From Ignavibacteriota bacterium (GTDB lineage: Bacteria > Bacteroidota > Ignavibacteria > Ignavibacteriales > Ignavibacteriaceae), in assembly GCA_013285425.1 (NCBI GenBank), contig CP053447.1, positions 812,001 to 876,000 of the forward strand: 64,000 nt of DNA. Direction: 5' to 3'. The position numbers and the translations under genes were made by a program. Under the pieces are notes generated by a model. That model saw nothing but the letters and a program-made list of their open reading frames with translations. It was not told where the DNA came from and searched no databases. The stretch's first letter is position 1. Every line of letters starts with the position of its first letter. This document shows positions 54,441-63,419 of this stretch, in pieces.

Positions 54441-54992
54441 TTATTCGAATATCTCATAAAGACAGGAGTCGCCAATAATTTTAAATGGCTCAGTCTCAAA
54501 ATTTTCGATATCCTTTTCTTTTGTTTGAATAGACCGCTCAATTACAATTCCTGCTCCTTCTTTCAGATATTTATTCTGAAGGATATTTTTTACTACTTCG
54601 TAAATATCATCGTAAAAAAAAGGTGGATCAGCAAGTATAAGATCATATTGTTTATCAGGAATTTTTTTAGAGTACTCAACTGCATTCATTCGGATTACTC
54701 TGCAGTTATCTTCTACATTAAGTGATTTTATATTTTCTAAAAGATTTTTAAAGATCTTAAAATTTCTTTCAACAAAAGTAACGTGCTTAGCTCCTCTGCT
54801 TAAGCACTCGAATCCAAGCGAGCCTGAGCCTGAATAAAAATCCAGAACTTCGATGCCGTCAAAATCAATTCTGTTGTTAAGTAAATTGAATAGTGTTTCT
54901 CTAACTCTGTCAGTTGTAGGTCTAATTTCTTTAGACTGAGGGACGGTAATAAATCTGCCTTTAAGTATCCCCGCAATGATTCTCATTCTCAT
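54441..54992 (-). CDS. rsmD: 16S rRNA (guanine966-N2)-methyltransferase RsmD
   Basis: 183 residues, typical for RsmD. SAM-dependent Rossmann fold: RIIAGILKGRFITVPQ and RPTTDRVRETLFNLL at the N-terminus, VLDFYSGSGSLGFECLSRGA (SAM motif I) and the catalytic LADPPFFYD (DPPF in place of DPPY). The alternative start two codons in (second Met) is nearly equal. It lies between the PilM-like gene and coaD. Confidence 0.96.
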   Translation of the reverse strand: MRMRIIAGILKGRFITVPQSKEIRPTTDRVRETLFNLLNNRIDFDGIEVLDFYSGSGSLGFECLSRGAKHVTFVERNFKIFKNLLENIKSLNVEDNCRVIRMNAVEYSKKIPDKQYDLILADPPFFYDDIYEVVKNILQNKYLKEGAGIVIERSIQTKEKDIENFETEPFKIIGDSCLYEIFE

Positions 54993-55008
54993 AGCGTTAC
55001 CGGTAAAA

Positions 55009-55935
55009 TTATGCTATTCTGAATGCAATGCCAGCAGCGGAAGAAAATGAATTGTATTTTTCAAGATAAAGTTTACTTTCATACAAATCGGGCATTGGTC
55101 TTATTTTATCAAAAGGATTAAAAGCAATAAAATCCAGCCTTAAAACTTTTTTAAGTGTATTTACGATAGCCGGTGAGATTTCATCGCCTGAAATAAACGC
55201 AGCTTCTATCTGTGTTCTTTCAATGTGAAGTATAGATGAAGTAGATGTCTCTTTCAATAAATGATCTGTAATCTCACTTGCATCATTAAGAGGGATAACT
55301 TTAAAGTATAGTGGTCTTCCGTTGAAAGCGTAGAAAAGTGATAGAAATTTATTGTTAAAATAAACACTGAGTGTTAATCCTTTATAAACGATTGCGTTAC
55401 TTACAGAAAGTGATCTTTCTGCAGCGATATGGAGATTATCTACAAATCTTAGTTTTAAATTATTTTTTTTGCAGAATGTATCAAGCATTTGTAAATATCT
55501 TCGTTGAATAGCAAAAACAAGGGCAGTATTTGTTTCAATAAATGGACCCTGTTCAATTTCAAAATATTGAAGAACTAAATTTTTTGTAGAGATGAATGGA
55601 TAGTTGACTGAAAATTCCCACTTAAACTCATCAATCAAATCCTGATACAGTAAAGTAGTATCATAAGGAATTTGCATTGTATGAAAAAGCTCAAAGGGTA
55701 AGGTGAAGGAGGCTGAATTACTATTAAAATTTTTTTTGATCAGCAATTCATCAAAAGCGCCCTGTAAAAGGGCGCCTACTTTTGTTTCTTTATCTATTTC
55801 AAAATTTATCGGATCATTGAAGTAAGTTTCATCCACATTTACCAGTCTAAACTGATCATTGAGATAATTCACTTCAACAATCTGCAATTTTGTGCCGGAC
55901 AAATTAAACCCGATATGATTTTCAAATCCAGCCAT
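55009..55935 (-). CDS. PilM-like actin-fold protein, putative
   Basis: 308 residues. The beginning (GFNLSGTKLQIVEVNYLNDQ) and the later region (IVYKGLTLSVYFNNKFLSLF, followed by a GRPLYFKVIPL strand) have the layout of the actin/PilM fold: two ATPase-like lobes with a phosphate-loop-like start. Sequence identity to known PilM proteins is low by eye. It is followed on the minus strand by rsmD (16 nt) and preceded by a one-helix membrane protein (12 nt). A ComEA-like gene is next. A role in a pilus- or competence-like assembly is an inference from this context. Confidence 0.55.
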   Translation of the reverse strand: MAGFENHIGFNLSGTKLQIVEVNYLNDQFRLVNVDETYFNDPINFEIDKETKVGALLQGAFDELLIKKNFNSNSASFTLPFELFHTMQIPYDTTLLYQDLIDEFKWEFSVNYPFISTKNLVLQYFEIEQGPFIETNTALVFAIQRRYLQMLDTFCKKNNLKLRFVDNLHIAAERSLSVSNAIVYKGLTLSVYFNNKFLSLFYAFNGRPLYFKVIPLNDASEITDHLLKETSTSSILHIERTQIEAAFISGDEISPAIVNTLKKVLRLDFIAFNPFDKIRPMPDLYESKLYLEKYNSFSSAAGIAFRIA

Positions 55936-55947
55936 TATCCGATATCA

Positions 55948-56520
55948 TTATTCCCAGGAAGCAGTATTCTTTAATGCATCGTTATCCAAACTGCCTATTG
56001 TGCCATATCCGGCGGGGTCTTCGATGTAATATTTCGTCCCCTTTACGATTTTCTTTTCAACACGAATAACTTTACCGGAAGGATTAATAACAGTATCGCT
56101 TACAACGGTACTGTCGATACCCATAACAAATCTCTGATTAACTTTTGGTGATAAGAACAAGCTGTCCGGAGTAAAAGTGCCATCAGATAATGCTTTGAAT
56201 GGATCAGCAGATTTATTTCTCAGTGAATCAAAAGAATTGCGGACACTATCAACAAACTTATCGTTTTTAATAAAACTTATCAGCTTATCTAAACTTCCTG
56301 TAAACGAACCATTTTTATGCTGCCAAAGTATCTGAGCTTCTTTAAGATTTGTCATCCGTAATCTGGTTTCCTTCTTAAAATAATTCTCTTTGTTAATTTG
56401 TTCCTGAGGATCTAGTACGGCAACTTTAATAAGTAATACAGTAAGGATTGCAATTATAAGATATAATCCAGCATGCAAGTACCAAGGATCTTCATTTTTT
56501 TTAGAACTGTTGGATGGCAT
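55948..56520 (-). CDS. Single-pass membrane protein of the PilM/ComEA cluster, unknown function
   Basis: 190 residues. One transmembrane helix near residues 15-33 (LYLIIAILTVLLIKVAVLDP), then an extracytoplasmic domain with LKEAQILWQHKNGSFTGSLD, which recalls the N-terminal region of minor pseudopilin-like proteins. The C-terminal part carries YYIEDPAGYGTIGSLDND. No family identified. Its position between a ComEA-like gene (31 nt) and the PilM-like gene (12 nt) suggests the three act together. Confidence 0.7.
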   Translation of the reverse strand: MPSNSSKKNEDPWYLHAGLYLIIAILTVLLIKVAVLDPQEQINKENYFKKETRLRMTNLKEAQILWQHKNGSFTGSLDKLISFIKNDKFVDSVRNSFDSLRNKSADPFKALSDGTFTPDSLFLSPKVNQRFVMGIDSTVVSDTVINPSGKVIRVEKKIVKGTKYYIEDPAGYGTIGSLDNDALKNTASWE

Positions 56521-56550
56521 TATTCCTCCGGTAAAATAAATTGATTATTG

Positions 56551-57048
56551 TTAATCGATATAAACATATTTTCTAATTTGCTTTAGTTTTTTATCGCCAA
56601 TGTTCTTCACATTCAAAAGCTGTTCAATACTTTTGAATTTCTTAATACTGTGTCGATATTCTATGATATTCTGAGCTGTCTTTATACCTATACCAGGTAA
56701 ATTTGACAACTCATCTGCCGTAGCTGTATTGAGATTTATACTTTTTTCAGCAGGTAGAATTTTCTTATCAATATTCTTAAAATTCTGAGTGTTAAAATCT
56801 AAAACTTCCTGCTTATAATCAACATTTGCACTGCTACTTTTTTGACTATTTAAAGATACCGAATCTGATGTTAATGCATAAAATTTTGTATCTTCTTCAC
56901 CATAATCAAAATTGAGATATGGGCTGCTTTCCTGATTATCAAAGAATGTTTTGTAAATAACCCCAATAATAAAAACAGAGATAAGAAATCCTAAAATTTT
57001 TATCTCAGTTTTAGTTAAGCCGCTTCTTTTTGACAATCTTTCAAACAT
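56551..57048 (-). CDS. ComEA-like helix-hairpin-helix DNA-binding protein
   Basis: 165 residues. N-terminal membrane anchor (IKILGFLISVFIIGVIYKTF), a linker, and a C-terminal ComEA-type double helix-hairpin-helix: INLNTATADELSNLPGIGIK then TAQNIIEYRH and FKSIEQLLNVKNIGDKKLKQ. ComEA binds incoming double-stranded DNA during natural transformation; the same fold also occurs in other DNA-binding proteins. It lies 53 nt downstream of dnaJ in the same strand block. Confidence 0.88.
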   Translation of the reverse strand: MFERLSKRSGLTKTEIKILGFLISVFIIGVIYKTFFDNQESSPYLNFDYGEEDTKFYALTSDSVSLNSQKSSSANVDYKQEVLDFNTQNFKNIDKKILPAEKSINLNTATADELSNLPGIGIKTAQNIIEYRHSIKKFKSIEQLLNVKNIGDKKLKQIRKYVYID

Positions 57049-57101
57049 TGCTTTTAGCTATGAATGTACAAAATTATAAAATTTGTTTAAGTTAATTATT
57101 C

Positions 57102-58250
57102 CTATAGTCCAAATCTTTTGAAAATGCCATTCTCAGTATCTTTATCTAAGGATTTGAAGTTTGGCTGGTTTGCTAATTCTTTAAGTAATTCTTTTTCTTT
57201 GTTAGATAATTTTTTTGGGATATTGATATTTATTTTAATTATCTGATCACCATTACCCGAGTGGTTAAGATGTTTAATTCCTTTATCTCTCATTTTCAGC
57301 AATTTACCAGATGGAGTTCCCGGATCTATTTTTAATCTTGCTTTGCCGTTTAAAGTTGGAACATCGACCTCGGTACCTAATACAGCCTCTGGGAATGTAA
57401 TAGAAAGTTCATATAAAATATCATCTTCTTCTCTTACAAAATATTCATGCTCTTCTTCTTTAAACACAACAATTATATCACCCGGACTTCCGCCTCGTTT
57501 ACCGGCATTACCTTCACCTCTCATAGTCATATAACTTCCTTCGTGAACTCCGGGGGGGACATCAATCTTTATTGTTGATTCATCATTAATTCTTCCATCA
57601 CCGGAACATTTTTTACAAGGAGTGTCAATAACTTCACCTTCGCCATTACAATTTGCACAAGCTGTTATGTTAACAAACTGTCCGAATACAGACCTTGAAA
57701 CTGATCTTATCTCTCCGGTTCCGTTACAAATCGGACATTTTTTTCTGGAAGTACTTCCTTCCGCCCCTGTTCCGGAACATTGATCGCATACGATTTGTTT
57801 TTTTATTTTAATTTTCTTTGTTACTCCGGTTGCAATTTCTTCCAGAGTAAGTTTAAGTGTAACCTTTAGGTCTGAACCGGGTACACCTTTACCTCGTTGT
57901 CTTCCTCGCTGCTGGGTTCCGCCAAAAAAATCATCAAATATTGATGAGCCGCCGCCAAAAATATCTGAAAAGTGTGAAAATATATCGTTGATATCCGAAA
58001 ACCCCTGAGATCCAAATCCGCTTCCTTTAACTCCATTATGACCAAAACGATCGTATCTTGCACGCTTATCATCATCATTCAGGATTTCATAAGCTTCCGC
58101 AGCTTCTTTGAATTTGTCTTCAGCTTCTTTGTTACCGGGATTTCTATCAGGATGATATTGCATTGCAAGTTTTCGGTATGCTTTTTTAAGATCGTCCTTT
58201 GTAGCGTTTCTTGAAACTCCCAATACTTCGTAATAATCTCTTTTACTCAT
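57102..58250 (-). CDS. dnaJ: Chaperone protein DnaJ
   Basis: 382 residues. J domain with the HPD motif ([11 protein letters not shown]), a Gly/Phe-rich linker, and four zinc-finger repeats ([32 protein letters not shown]). Substrate-binding C-terminal domains follow ([20 protein letters not shown]). Co-chaperone that stimulates DnaK; dnaK itself is not in the window. It follows grpE by 23 nt, as expected for an hrcA-grpE-dnaJ operon. Confidence 0.97.
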   Translation of the reverse strand: MSKRDYYEVLGVSRNATKDDLKKAYRKLAMQYHPDRNPGNKEAEDKFKEAAEAYEILNDDDKRARYDRFGHNGVKGSGFGSQGFSDINDIFSHFSDIFGGGSSIFDDFFGGTQQRGRQRGKGVPGSDLKVTLKLTLEEIATGVTKKIKIKKQIVCDQCSGTGAEGSTSRKKCPICNGTGEIRSVSRSVFGQFVNITACANCNGEGEVIDTPCKKCSGDGRINDESTIKIDVPPGVHEGSYMTMRGEGNAGKRGGSPGDIIVVFKEEEHEYFVREEDDILYELSITFPEAVLGTEVDVPTLNGKARLKIDPGTPSGKLLKMRDKGIKHLNHSGNGDQIIKININIPKKLSNKEKELLKELANQPNFKSLDKDTENGIFKRFGL

Positions 58251-58273
58251 TGATTCTTTTCTTCTTTAATATA

Positions 58274-58846
58274 TTATTCTTCACTCACAATAACTTTAGC
58301 ATACCTTATTACATGATCCTTGTAGATGTACCCTGTTTCCAGTTCATCAAGAACTGTATGCGGCGGTACAGAATCATCAGGTCTTTGCATTAAAGCTTCG
58401 TGGTACTCAAAATTAAATGGTTTTCCGACAGATTCAATTTTCTGCACACCTTGTTCATTCAGGGTTTTTAAAAATTGGTTATAAATAAGCTGAATACCTT
58501 CTTTAATTTTCTGAACATCAGTTTCTTCAGATATATGCGATAATGATCTTTCAAAATCATCTATAGTAGGAAGAAGTTTAATGATTAATGATTCAGCAGC
58601 ATATTTTAATAAATTTACTTGTTCATTTTCTGTTCGTCTTTTATAATTCTCAAACTCTGCTGCTTTACGAAGCATCAAATCTTTGTAATTAGCTACCTCT
58701 GCTTCTAAAGTTCTTATCTTTTCTTCGTCAGATAATTTCTCTGATGCTGGCTGCTCATTATTTATTTCCTCTTTTAATTCACTTTCTGTTTGATTGGTTT
58801 CGTTTAATTCTTCAAGATTCTCATCATTGACATTTTTTTTAGGCAT
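58274..58846 (-). CDS. grpE: Nucleotide exchange factor GrpE
   Basis: 190 residues. Acidic N-terminal tail, a long coiled coil (KIRTLEAEVANYKDLMLRKA then AEFENYKRRTENE), and the beta domain with PFNFEYHEALMQRPDDSVPP and GYIYKDHVIRYAKVIV. It acts with DnaK and DnaJ. The 15-nt gap to hrcA and 23-nt gap to dnaJ indicate one transcript. Confidence 0.96.
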   Translation of the reverse strand: MPKKNVNDENLEELNETNQTESELKEEINNEQPASEKLSDEEKIRTLEAEVANYKDLMLRKAAEFENYKRRTENEQVNLLKYAAESLIIKLLPTIDDFERSLSHISEETDVQKIKEGIQLIYNQFLKTLNEQGVQKIESVGKPFNFEYHEALMQRPDDSVPPHTVLDELETGYIYKDHVIRYAKVIVSEE

Positions 58847-58861
58847 TTTTTCTTTTTCTCC

Positions 58862-59917
58862 TTATTTATTTCCTGTTAATACTTCTGTTAACATATCTCC
58901 AAGATATGAAATTATTGCAACAACTTTTGAATATTCCATTCTCTTTGGTCCTATTATTCCGACAGTACCGGAAGTTTCTCCAAACGAATACTCTTTTGTA
59001 ATAAGACTGTATTCGTGCAGCTTTTCATCTTCGTTTTCAGTACCGATTGAAATGAGTATGTTATCAGATTTCTCAGGTTTTTTCTTATCTAATATATGTA
59101 TTATAATATCTTTATCTTCAATAAGTTCAACAACACTCTGAAACTTTTCCGGGTCTTCAAATTCAGGCTGCTGAATAATATTTGTTGCTCCGGTAATCAG
59201 TATTTTTTCTTCAGTTTTTACATTAGTAAAAATTTTATCGACAGAATCTATAAATAATCGCATTATTGGTTTTTCTGAATCTTCAATATCTAACAATCTT
59301 TCCTTAGCTGTTTTTCTGATTTCCTGAAATGTTAAACCGTTTAATCGCTCATTGAGTATTGATTCTATATCGGATAAAGCACTTACTTCGATTTCTGATT
59401 CAAATTCTAAAGTAATCGTTTTTATCAATCCAGATTGAATACTAACAATAACTAATAATCTTGTACTTGAAAGTGAAACAAGCTGAATTCTGGTTAATAT
59501 TCCTTTATCAAGTGTAGGATATGTAACACAAGCAATTTGTTTGGTAATACTGCTAAGTAATTTTGAAGCAACTTTTAGTATTTGTTCCTTTTCTATAAGC
59601 TGAGCATCAAGACTTTTATCGATAAATCCTTTTTCCGAGGCTTTCAATTCAGAAATTTCCATAAGTGAATCCACATAATATCTGTAGCCTTTATCGGTTG
59701 GAACTCTTCCAGCAGAAGTATGAGGGTGATTAATATAACCTGAATCCTCAAGCTCAGACATTATATTTCTTACTGTTGCCGGTGAAACTCCGACATCAAA
59801 TCTTTTAGTGATATTTCTTGAACCGACTGGAGAAGCAGTTAAAATAAACTGCTGCACAATTGATCTTAATATCAATTTCTCCCGTTCATTTAGGTTTTCG
59901 TGAAGTATTGATGCCAT
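58862..59917 (-). CDS. hrcA: Heat-inducible transcription repressor HrcA
   Basis: 351 residues. Winged-helix N-terminus with SPVGSRNITKRFDVGVSPAT and VRNIMSELEDSGYINHPHTS, followed by AGRVPTDKGYRYYVD; the central and C-terminal domains contain VGIIGPKRMEYSKVVAII. It represses chaperone genes by binding the CIRCE inverted repeat. I find no CIRCE (TTAGCACTC-N9-GAGTGCTAA) in the 250 bp upstream of hrcA. First gene of the hrcA-grpE-dnaJ operon. Confidence 0.96.
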   Translation of the reverse strand: MASILHENLNEREKLILRSIVQQFILTASPVGSRNITKRFDVGVSPATVRNIMSELEDSGYINHPHTSAGRVPTDKGYRYYVDSLMEISELKASEKGFIDKSLDAQLIEKEQILKVASKLLSSITKQIACVTYPTLDKGILTRIQLVSLSSTRLLVIVSIQSGLIKTITLEFESEIEVSALSDIESILNERLNGLTFQEIRKTAKERLLDIEDSEKPIMRLFIDSVDKIFTNVKTEEKILITGATNIIQQPEFEDPEKFQSVVELIEDKDIIIHILDKKKPEKSDNILISIGTENEDEKLHEYSLITKEYSFGETSGTVGIIGPKRMEYSKVVAIISYLGDMLTEVLTGNK

Positions 59918-59943
59918 TTTTATAAAAATCGTTATTTAAGGTG

Positions 59944-59951
59944 CAAATATA
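59944..59951 (-). promoter_or_regulatory. Candidate -7 element upstream of hrcA
   Basis: On the minus strand TATATTTG matches TAnnTTTG, 26 nt before the hrcA ATG. No TTG lies at the normal distance upstream, so this is a half-supported promoter. Confidence 0.3.
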
Positions 59952-60170
59952 TCAATAATTCAAAAGATTATTCTGAATCTGAATCACTAAACTTTCAAAA
60001 GCTTTTATAAGTTAAAAGAATTTAATAATTCCTTTTCAATCTAAAACTCAATTGTAAGAATGTTAAGAATTTGAACCAAAATAAAGTCATTATTAGTTGC
60101 TAATAAGAAATATTTTGGAAATTATGAATATCCAAATTATTTTAGCTCATAAAATAAATAAGATTTTTTA

Positions 60171-60611
60171 ATGCCTGCTGAAATGGAATCAATTGCAGAT
60201 TTGATCTGCGAACTAACACGCAATTGCAATATTAAAGAAGAATATTTTGCTGCGAGCTTCAATCTATCCCCAACTGAAATTAAATTTTTAAAACTCTTTG
60301 CTGTCAAACCTCAATATACAATTAAGGAATTGCGCGAAGTTTTAAAACTTACACCAGGTAGAATAACACACATTTTAACTTCATTAGAAGCTAAAAACCT
60401 GATTTCCAGAACTTTAAACCTAAATGATAAAAGGGTAATATTAGTTAGCCTGCAGCCAAAAGCTTCTCCACTTATCGCAAATTTAAAACAGAATTATAAC
60501 GAGCTTCATAAAAAAATTTTACAAAACGTCAGTCAGAAAGAACTTGAAAATATCACTTCGGCATTAAAAACTCTTAACAAAGTTTTTTCACAATGGGTCA
60601 ATCAAAAATAG
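60171..60611 (+). CDS. MarR-family transcriptional regulator
   Basis: 146 residues. Winged helix-turn-helix in the middle (YTIKELREVLKLTPGRITHI, LTSLEAKNLISRTLNLNDKR) flanked by helices used for dimerisation, the usual MarR layout. It starts 254 bp from hrcA (divergent) and ends 39 nt before the octaheme cytochrome gene, so it may regulate the cytochrome/YeeE-like operon. No cysteine-based sensor is evident; the N-terminal region has two cysteines (LICELTRNCNIK) whose role is unknown. Confidence 0.9.
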   Translation: MPAEMESIADLICELTRNCNIKEEYFAASFNLSPTEIKFLKLFAVKPQYTIKELREVLKLTPGRITHILTSLEAKNLISRTLNLNDKRVILVSLQPKASPLIANLKQNYNELHKKILQNVSQKELENITSALKTLNKVFSQWVNQK

Positions 60612-60650
60612 TTTATACTCTAAAACAACTTAAATAATTCAGAAAATAAA

Positions 60651-62228
60651 ATGAGAAAGATAGTAGTAATTCTTGCCTTTATTGGTTTACTGATAATTAT
60701 AGCAATTGGTTTCTTTTCTCAGAGAGATTATGAGCCGACTACTTTAATGAAATTAAAAGAAAAATATTCAAAGAAATATTTTCCATCTGTTGATCATTCA
60801 AAGTTTACTTCTCTTCAGCAGAAATTTTCATCTCCTCAGCAAGTTACTGCAGCTTGTATAAGCTGCCACAATAAACGACATCAGGAAGTAATGCAGTCAA
60901 ATCACTGGAATTGGGAGAGAGAGGAATATATTGAGGGTAAAGGTATTGTATATCTGGGTAAAAGAAATGCTATAAATAATTTTTGCATCGGAACTCAGGG
61001 TAATGAAGAAAGTTGTGCAAAATGTCATATAGGTTATGGAATGACTTCTAAGGGTAAGTCTTTTACTGATTCTACCAATGTAGATTGTTTGGTTTGTCAT
61101 GATAATACCGAAACGTATGTAAAAGAATCTGAAAAAGGAGGAATGCCATTAGCCACTTTAAATTTTAATGAAATTGCTCAAAGTGTTGGTAAACCAAAAT
61201 TAAGTAACTGCGGTGTCTGCCATTTTTATGGGGGCGGAGGTAATAATGTTAAACATGGTGATCTTGATGAAGCAATGTTTGAAACAACCAGAGATGTTGA
61301 TGTTCACATGGGAACCGATGGTGCAAAGCTACAGTGTGTTGATTGTCATACGACTGAAAAGCATAATATTTCCGGTAAGGTTTATTCACTTTCGTCAATG
61401 AATATGGATAGAAATACCTGCGAACAATGCCACACAGCAACACCCCACGAAGAAAATATATTAAACGAGCATACAATTAAGGTTGCCTGTCAAAGCTGCC
61501 ATATACCAATTTACGCTAAAGTAAATTCAACTAAAATGTCTTGGGATTGGTCAACCGCAGGTAAATTAAGAAATGGTGAGCCTTATGAAGAGAATGATAG
61601 TTTAGGTAATCATACTTATTTATCCATTAAAGGAGATTTTACCTGGGATAGAAATGTTGTTCCGGATTATATATGGTTTAATGGAACTGCTTCTCATTAT
61701 CTTGAAGGTGATTTAATTTCCGATACAACGAGACCTTTGGTATTAAATCAACTGCATGGATCTTATGCTGATGATGATTCAAAAATTTATCCTGTAAAAA
61801 TTCATAAAGCGAAACAACCGTATGATCCTGTTAACAAAATTTTGATTAAGCCTAAACTTTATGCTGATAAAAAAGGTGAAGGAGCTCTTTGGATAGATTT
61901 TGATTGGCATTCAGCCGCTGTTGAAGGGATGAAAGAAGCAAATCTTCCGTTCAGTGGTCAGATTGCATTTATTAATACTGAAATGTACTGGCCTGTAAAC
62001 CATATGGTTTCTGTAAAAGAAAACACGCTTGATTGCAATGGATGTCATACAAGAGAAAACAGCAGACTTGCCGGACTGAATGATTTTTATATGCCCGGAA
62101 GAGATTATTCTAACATTGTAGAAGTCGGCGGAGTCTGGATGTTGATACTTACATTACTCGGTGTACTTGCTCATGCTTCAGTTAGAATTTTTGTTGCGGT
62201 TAAATCAAAGAAGGAAGGTAAGCGATGA
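60651..62228 (+). CDS. Octaheme cytochrome c, tetrathionate-reductase family
   Basis: 525 residues. N-terminal membrane anchor (VVILAFIGLLIIIAIGFF) and a C-terminal transmembrane helix (VWMLILTLLGVLAHASVRIF). Eight CxxCH haem sites in order: CISCH (from Cys69), CAKCH, CLVCH, CGVCH, CVDCH, CEQCH, CQSCH, CNGCH. This haem count and layout fit the octaheme tetrathionate reductase (OTR) family. The Shewanella enzyme reduces tetrathionate, nitrite and hydroxylamine in vitro; its in vivo role is unclear. Its stop overlaps the start of the cytochrome b gene by 4 nt, suggesting a membrane quinol-linked complex. Confidence 0.93.
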   Translation: MRKIVVILAFIGLLIIIAIGFFSQRDYEPTTLMKLKEKYSKKYFPSVDHSKFTSLQQKFSSPQQVTAACISCHNKRHQEVMQSNHWNWEREEYIEGKGIVYLGKRNAINNFCIGTQGNEESCAKCHIGYGMTSKGKSFTDSTNVDCLVCHDNTETYVKESEKGGMPLATLNFNEIAQSVGKPKLSNCGVCHFYGGGGNNVKHGDLDEAMFETTRDVDVHMGTDGAKLQCVDCHTTEKHNISGKVYSLSSMNMDRNTCEQCHTATPHEENILNEHTIKVACQSCHIPIYAKVNSTKMSWDWSTAGKLRNGEPYEENDSLGNHTYLSIKGDFTWDRNVVPDYIWFNGTASHYLEGDLISDTTRPLVLNQLHGSYADDDSKIYPVKIHKAKQPYDPVNKILIKPKLYADKKGEGALWIDFDWHSAAVEGMKEANLPFSGQIAFINTEMYWPVNHMVSVKENTLDCNGCHTRENSRLAGLNDFYMPGRDYSNIVEVGGVWMLILTLLGVLAHASVRIFVAVKSKKEGKR

Positions 62229-62878
62229 AAAAGAAACAAGTTTATGTATATAAAGCTTTTGAAAGATTCTGGCACTGGATGCAGGCGATACTGATTTTCT
62301 TTCTGGCATTCAGCGGATTTGAAATACACGGATCTTATACATTTTTTGGTTTCAGAGATGCAGTTAAATATCATAACATAGCTGCTTATATGTTAATTAT
62401 ACTTATTGTCTTTGCAGTCTTCTGGCATTTTGCAACCGGTGAGTGGAGACAATATGTTCCATCATTTAAAAACATAGCAGCACAGCTTAACTATTACATC
62501 TTTGGAATTTTTAAAAATGCACCGCATCCAACCAAAAAAACTGTTTTAAGTAAACTCAATCCATTGCAAAAGCTTACTTATTTTGGACTGAAGGTATTAG
62601 TCATTCCGGTTATAGTTACTTCCGGGCTGTTATATATGCTTTACAGATATCCTCAAAGATATGGCATAGAATCTCTGAATATTGAGTCATTAGAACTAAT
62701 AGCTATTATCCATACAGTAGCTGCTTTTTTTCTTATATCGTTTATAATAACACATTTGTATCTGATTACAACCGGTGAAAAAATTACTACAAACTTAAAA
62801 GCAATGTTAACCGGTTACGAAGAATTAGAAGAACACGATGATGAAGTGAAACAGACTACATCAGAAAAATTTGAATAG
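62225..62878 (+). CDS. Cytochrome b561-like membrane subunit
   Basis: 217 residues, four transmembrane helices, and histidines in the positions of b-type haem ligands: RFWHWMQAILIFFLAFSGFE, VKYHNIAAYMLII, FAVFWHFATGEW and IAIIHTVAAFFLISFIITHL. Similar to formate-dehydrogenase gamma or thiosulfate-reductase cytochrome b subunits. It probably passes electrons between the quinone pool and the octaheme cytochrome encoded upstream (4-nt overlap). Confidence 0.92.
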   Translation: MKKKQVYVYKAFERFWHWMQAILIFFLAFSGFEIHGSYTFFGFRDAVKYHNIAAYMLIILIVFAVFWHFATGEWRQYVPSFKNIAAQLNYYIFGIFKNAPHPTKKTVLSKLNPLQKLTYFGLKVLVIPVIVTSGLLYMLYRYPQRYGIESLNIESLELIAIIHTVAAFFLISFIITHLYLITTGEKITTNLKAMLTGYEELEEHDDEVKQTTSEKFE

Positions 62879-62886
62879 AGGAACTT

Positions 62887-63402
62887 ATGGAAGAAAAAAA
62901 ATATATGAATCCATATTTAGCTGGTACATTATTAGGACTGTTACTACTGGCTACAATTTACATTACCGGCAGAGGTTTGGGCGCTAGCGGTGCGGTAAAA
63001 AGTTTTACTGTTGGAATTGTTGAAACCGCAGCTCCTGAACATACACATAATAACACATTCTACACAGAATACGCAAAAGAACATGAAGGCAGTCCGTTAA
63101 TGAACTGGCTTGTATTTGAAGTTGTTGGTGTTCTAATAGGAGGATTTATATCCGGATTAATTTCCAACAGATTAAACCTAAAACTGGAATACGGACCAAG
63201 ATCAAAACCAAACATAAGAATTGCAGGGGCTTTGATAGGCGGATTACTTTTTGGGTTTGGTGCACAGCTTGGAAGAGGATGCACCAGCGGTTCTGCACTT
63301 AGCGGTATGGCAGTGCTTTCGGCTGGTGGATTGATAACAATGATGGCAATATTTGGCGGAGCGTATATGTTTGCCTATTTTTTTAGAAAACTCTGGATTT
63401 AG
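62887..63402 (+). CDS. YeeE/YedE (DUF395) membrane protein, first half-size copy
   Basis: 171 residues with about four membrane helices. The family motif LGRGCTSGSALSGMAVLS carries a conserved cysteine (Cys132) inside the membrane region. YeeE/YedE proteins are implicated in transport of sulfur compounds; full-length TsuA takes up thiosulfate through conserved cysteines. This half-size protein pairs with another half-size family member immediately downstream. Start at ATG after GAGGAAC, 8 nt after the cytochrome b stop. Confidence 0.9.
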   Translation: MEEKKYMNPYLAGTLLGLLLLATIYITGRGLGASGAVKSFTVGIVETAAPEHTHNNTFYTEYAKEHEGSPLMNWLVFEVVGVLIGGFISGLISNRLNLKLEYGPRSKPNIRIAGALIGGLLFGFGAQLGRGCTSGSALSGMAVLSAGGLITMMAIFGGAYMFAYFFRKLWI

Positions 63403-63419
63403 AGAGGAGAGTGTTTATT

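Noticed and set aside
54300..54725. Plus-strand open frame of 141 codons over coaD and rsmD
   Set aside because: It overlaps two strongly conserved minus-strand genes and their spacer, and its translation is low-complexity and hydrophobic without family features.
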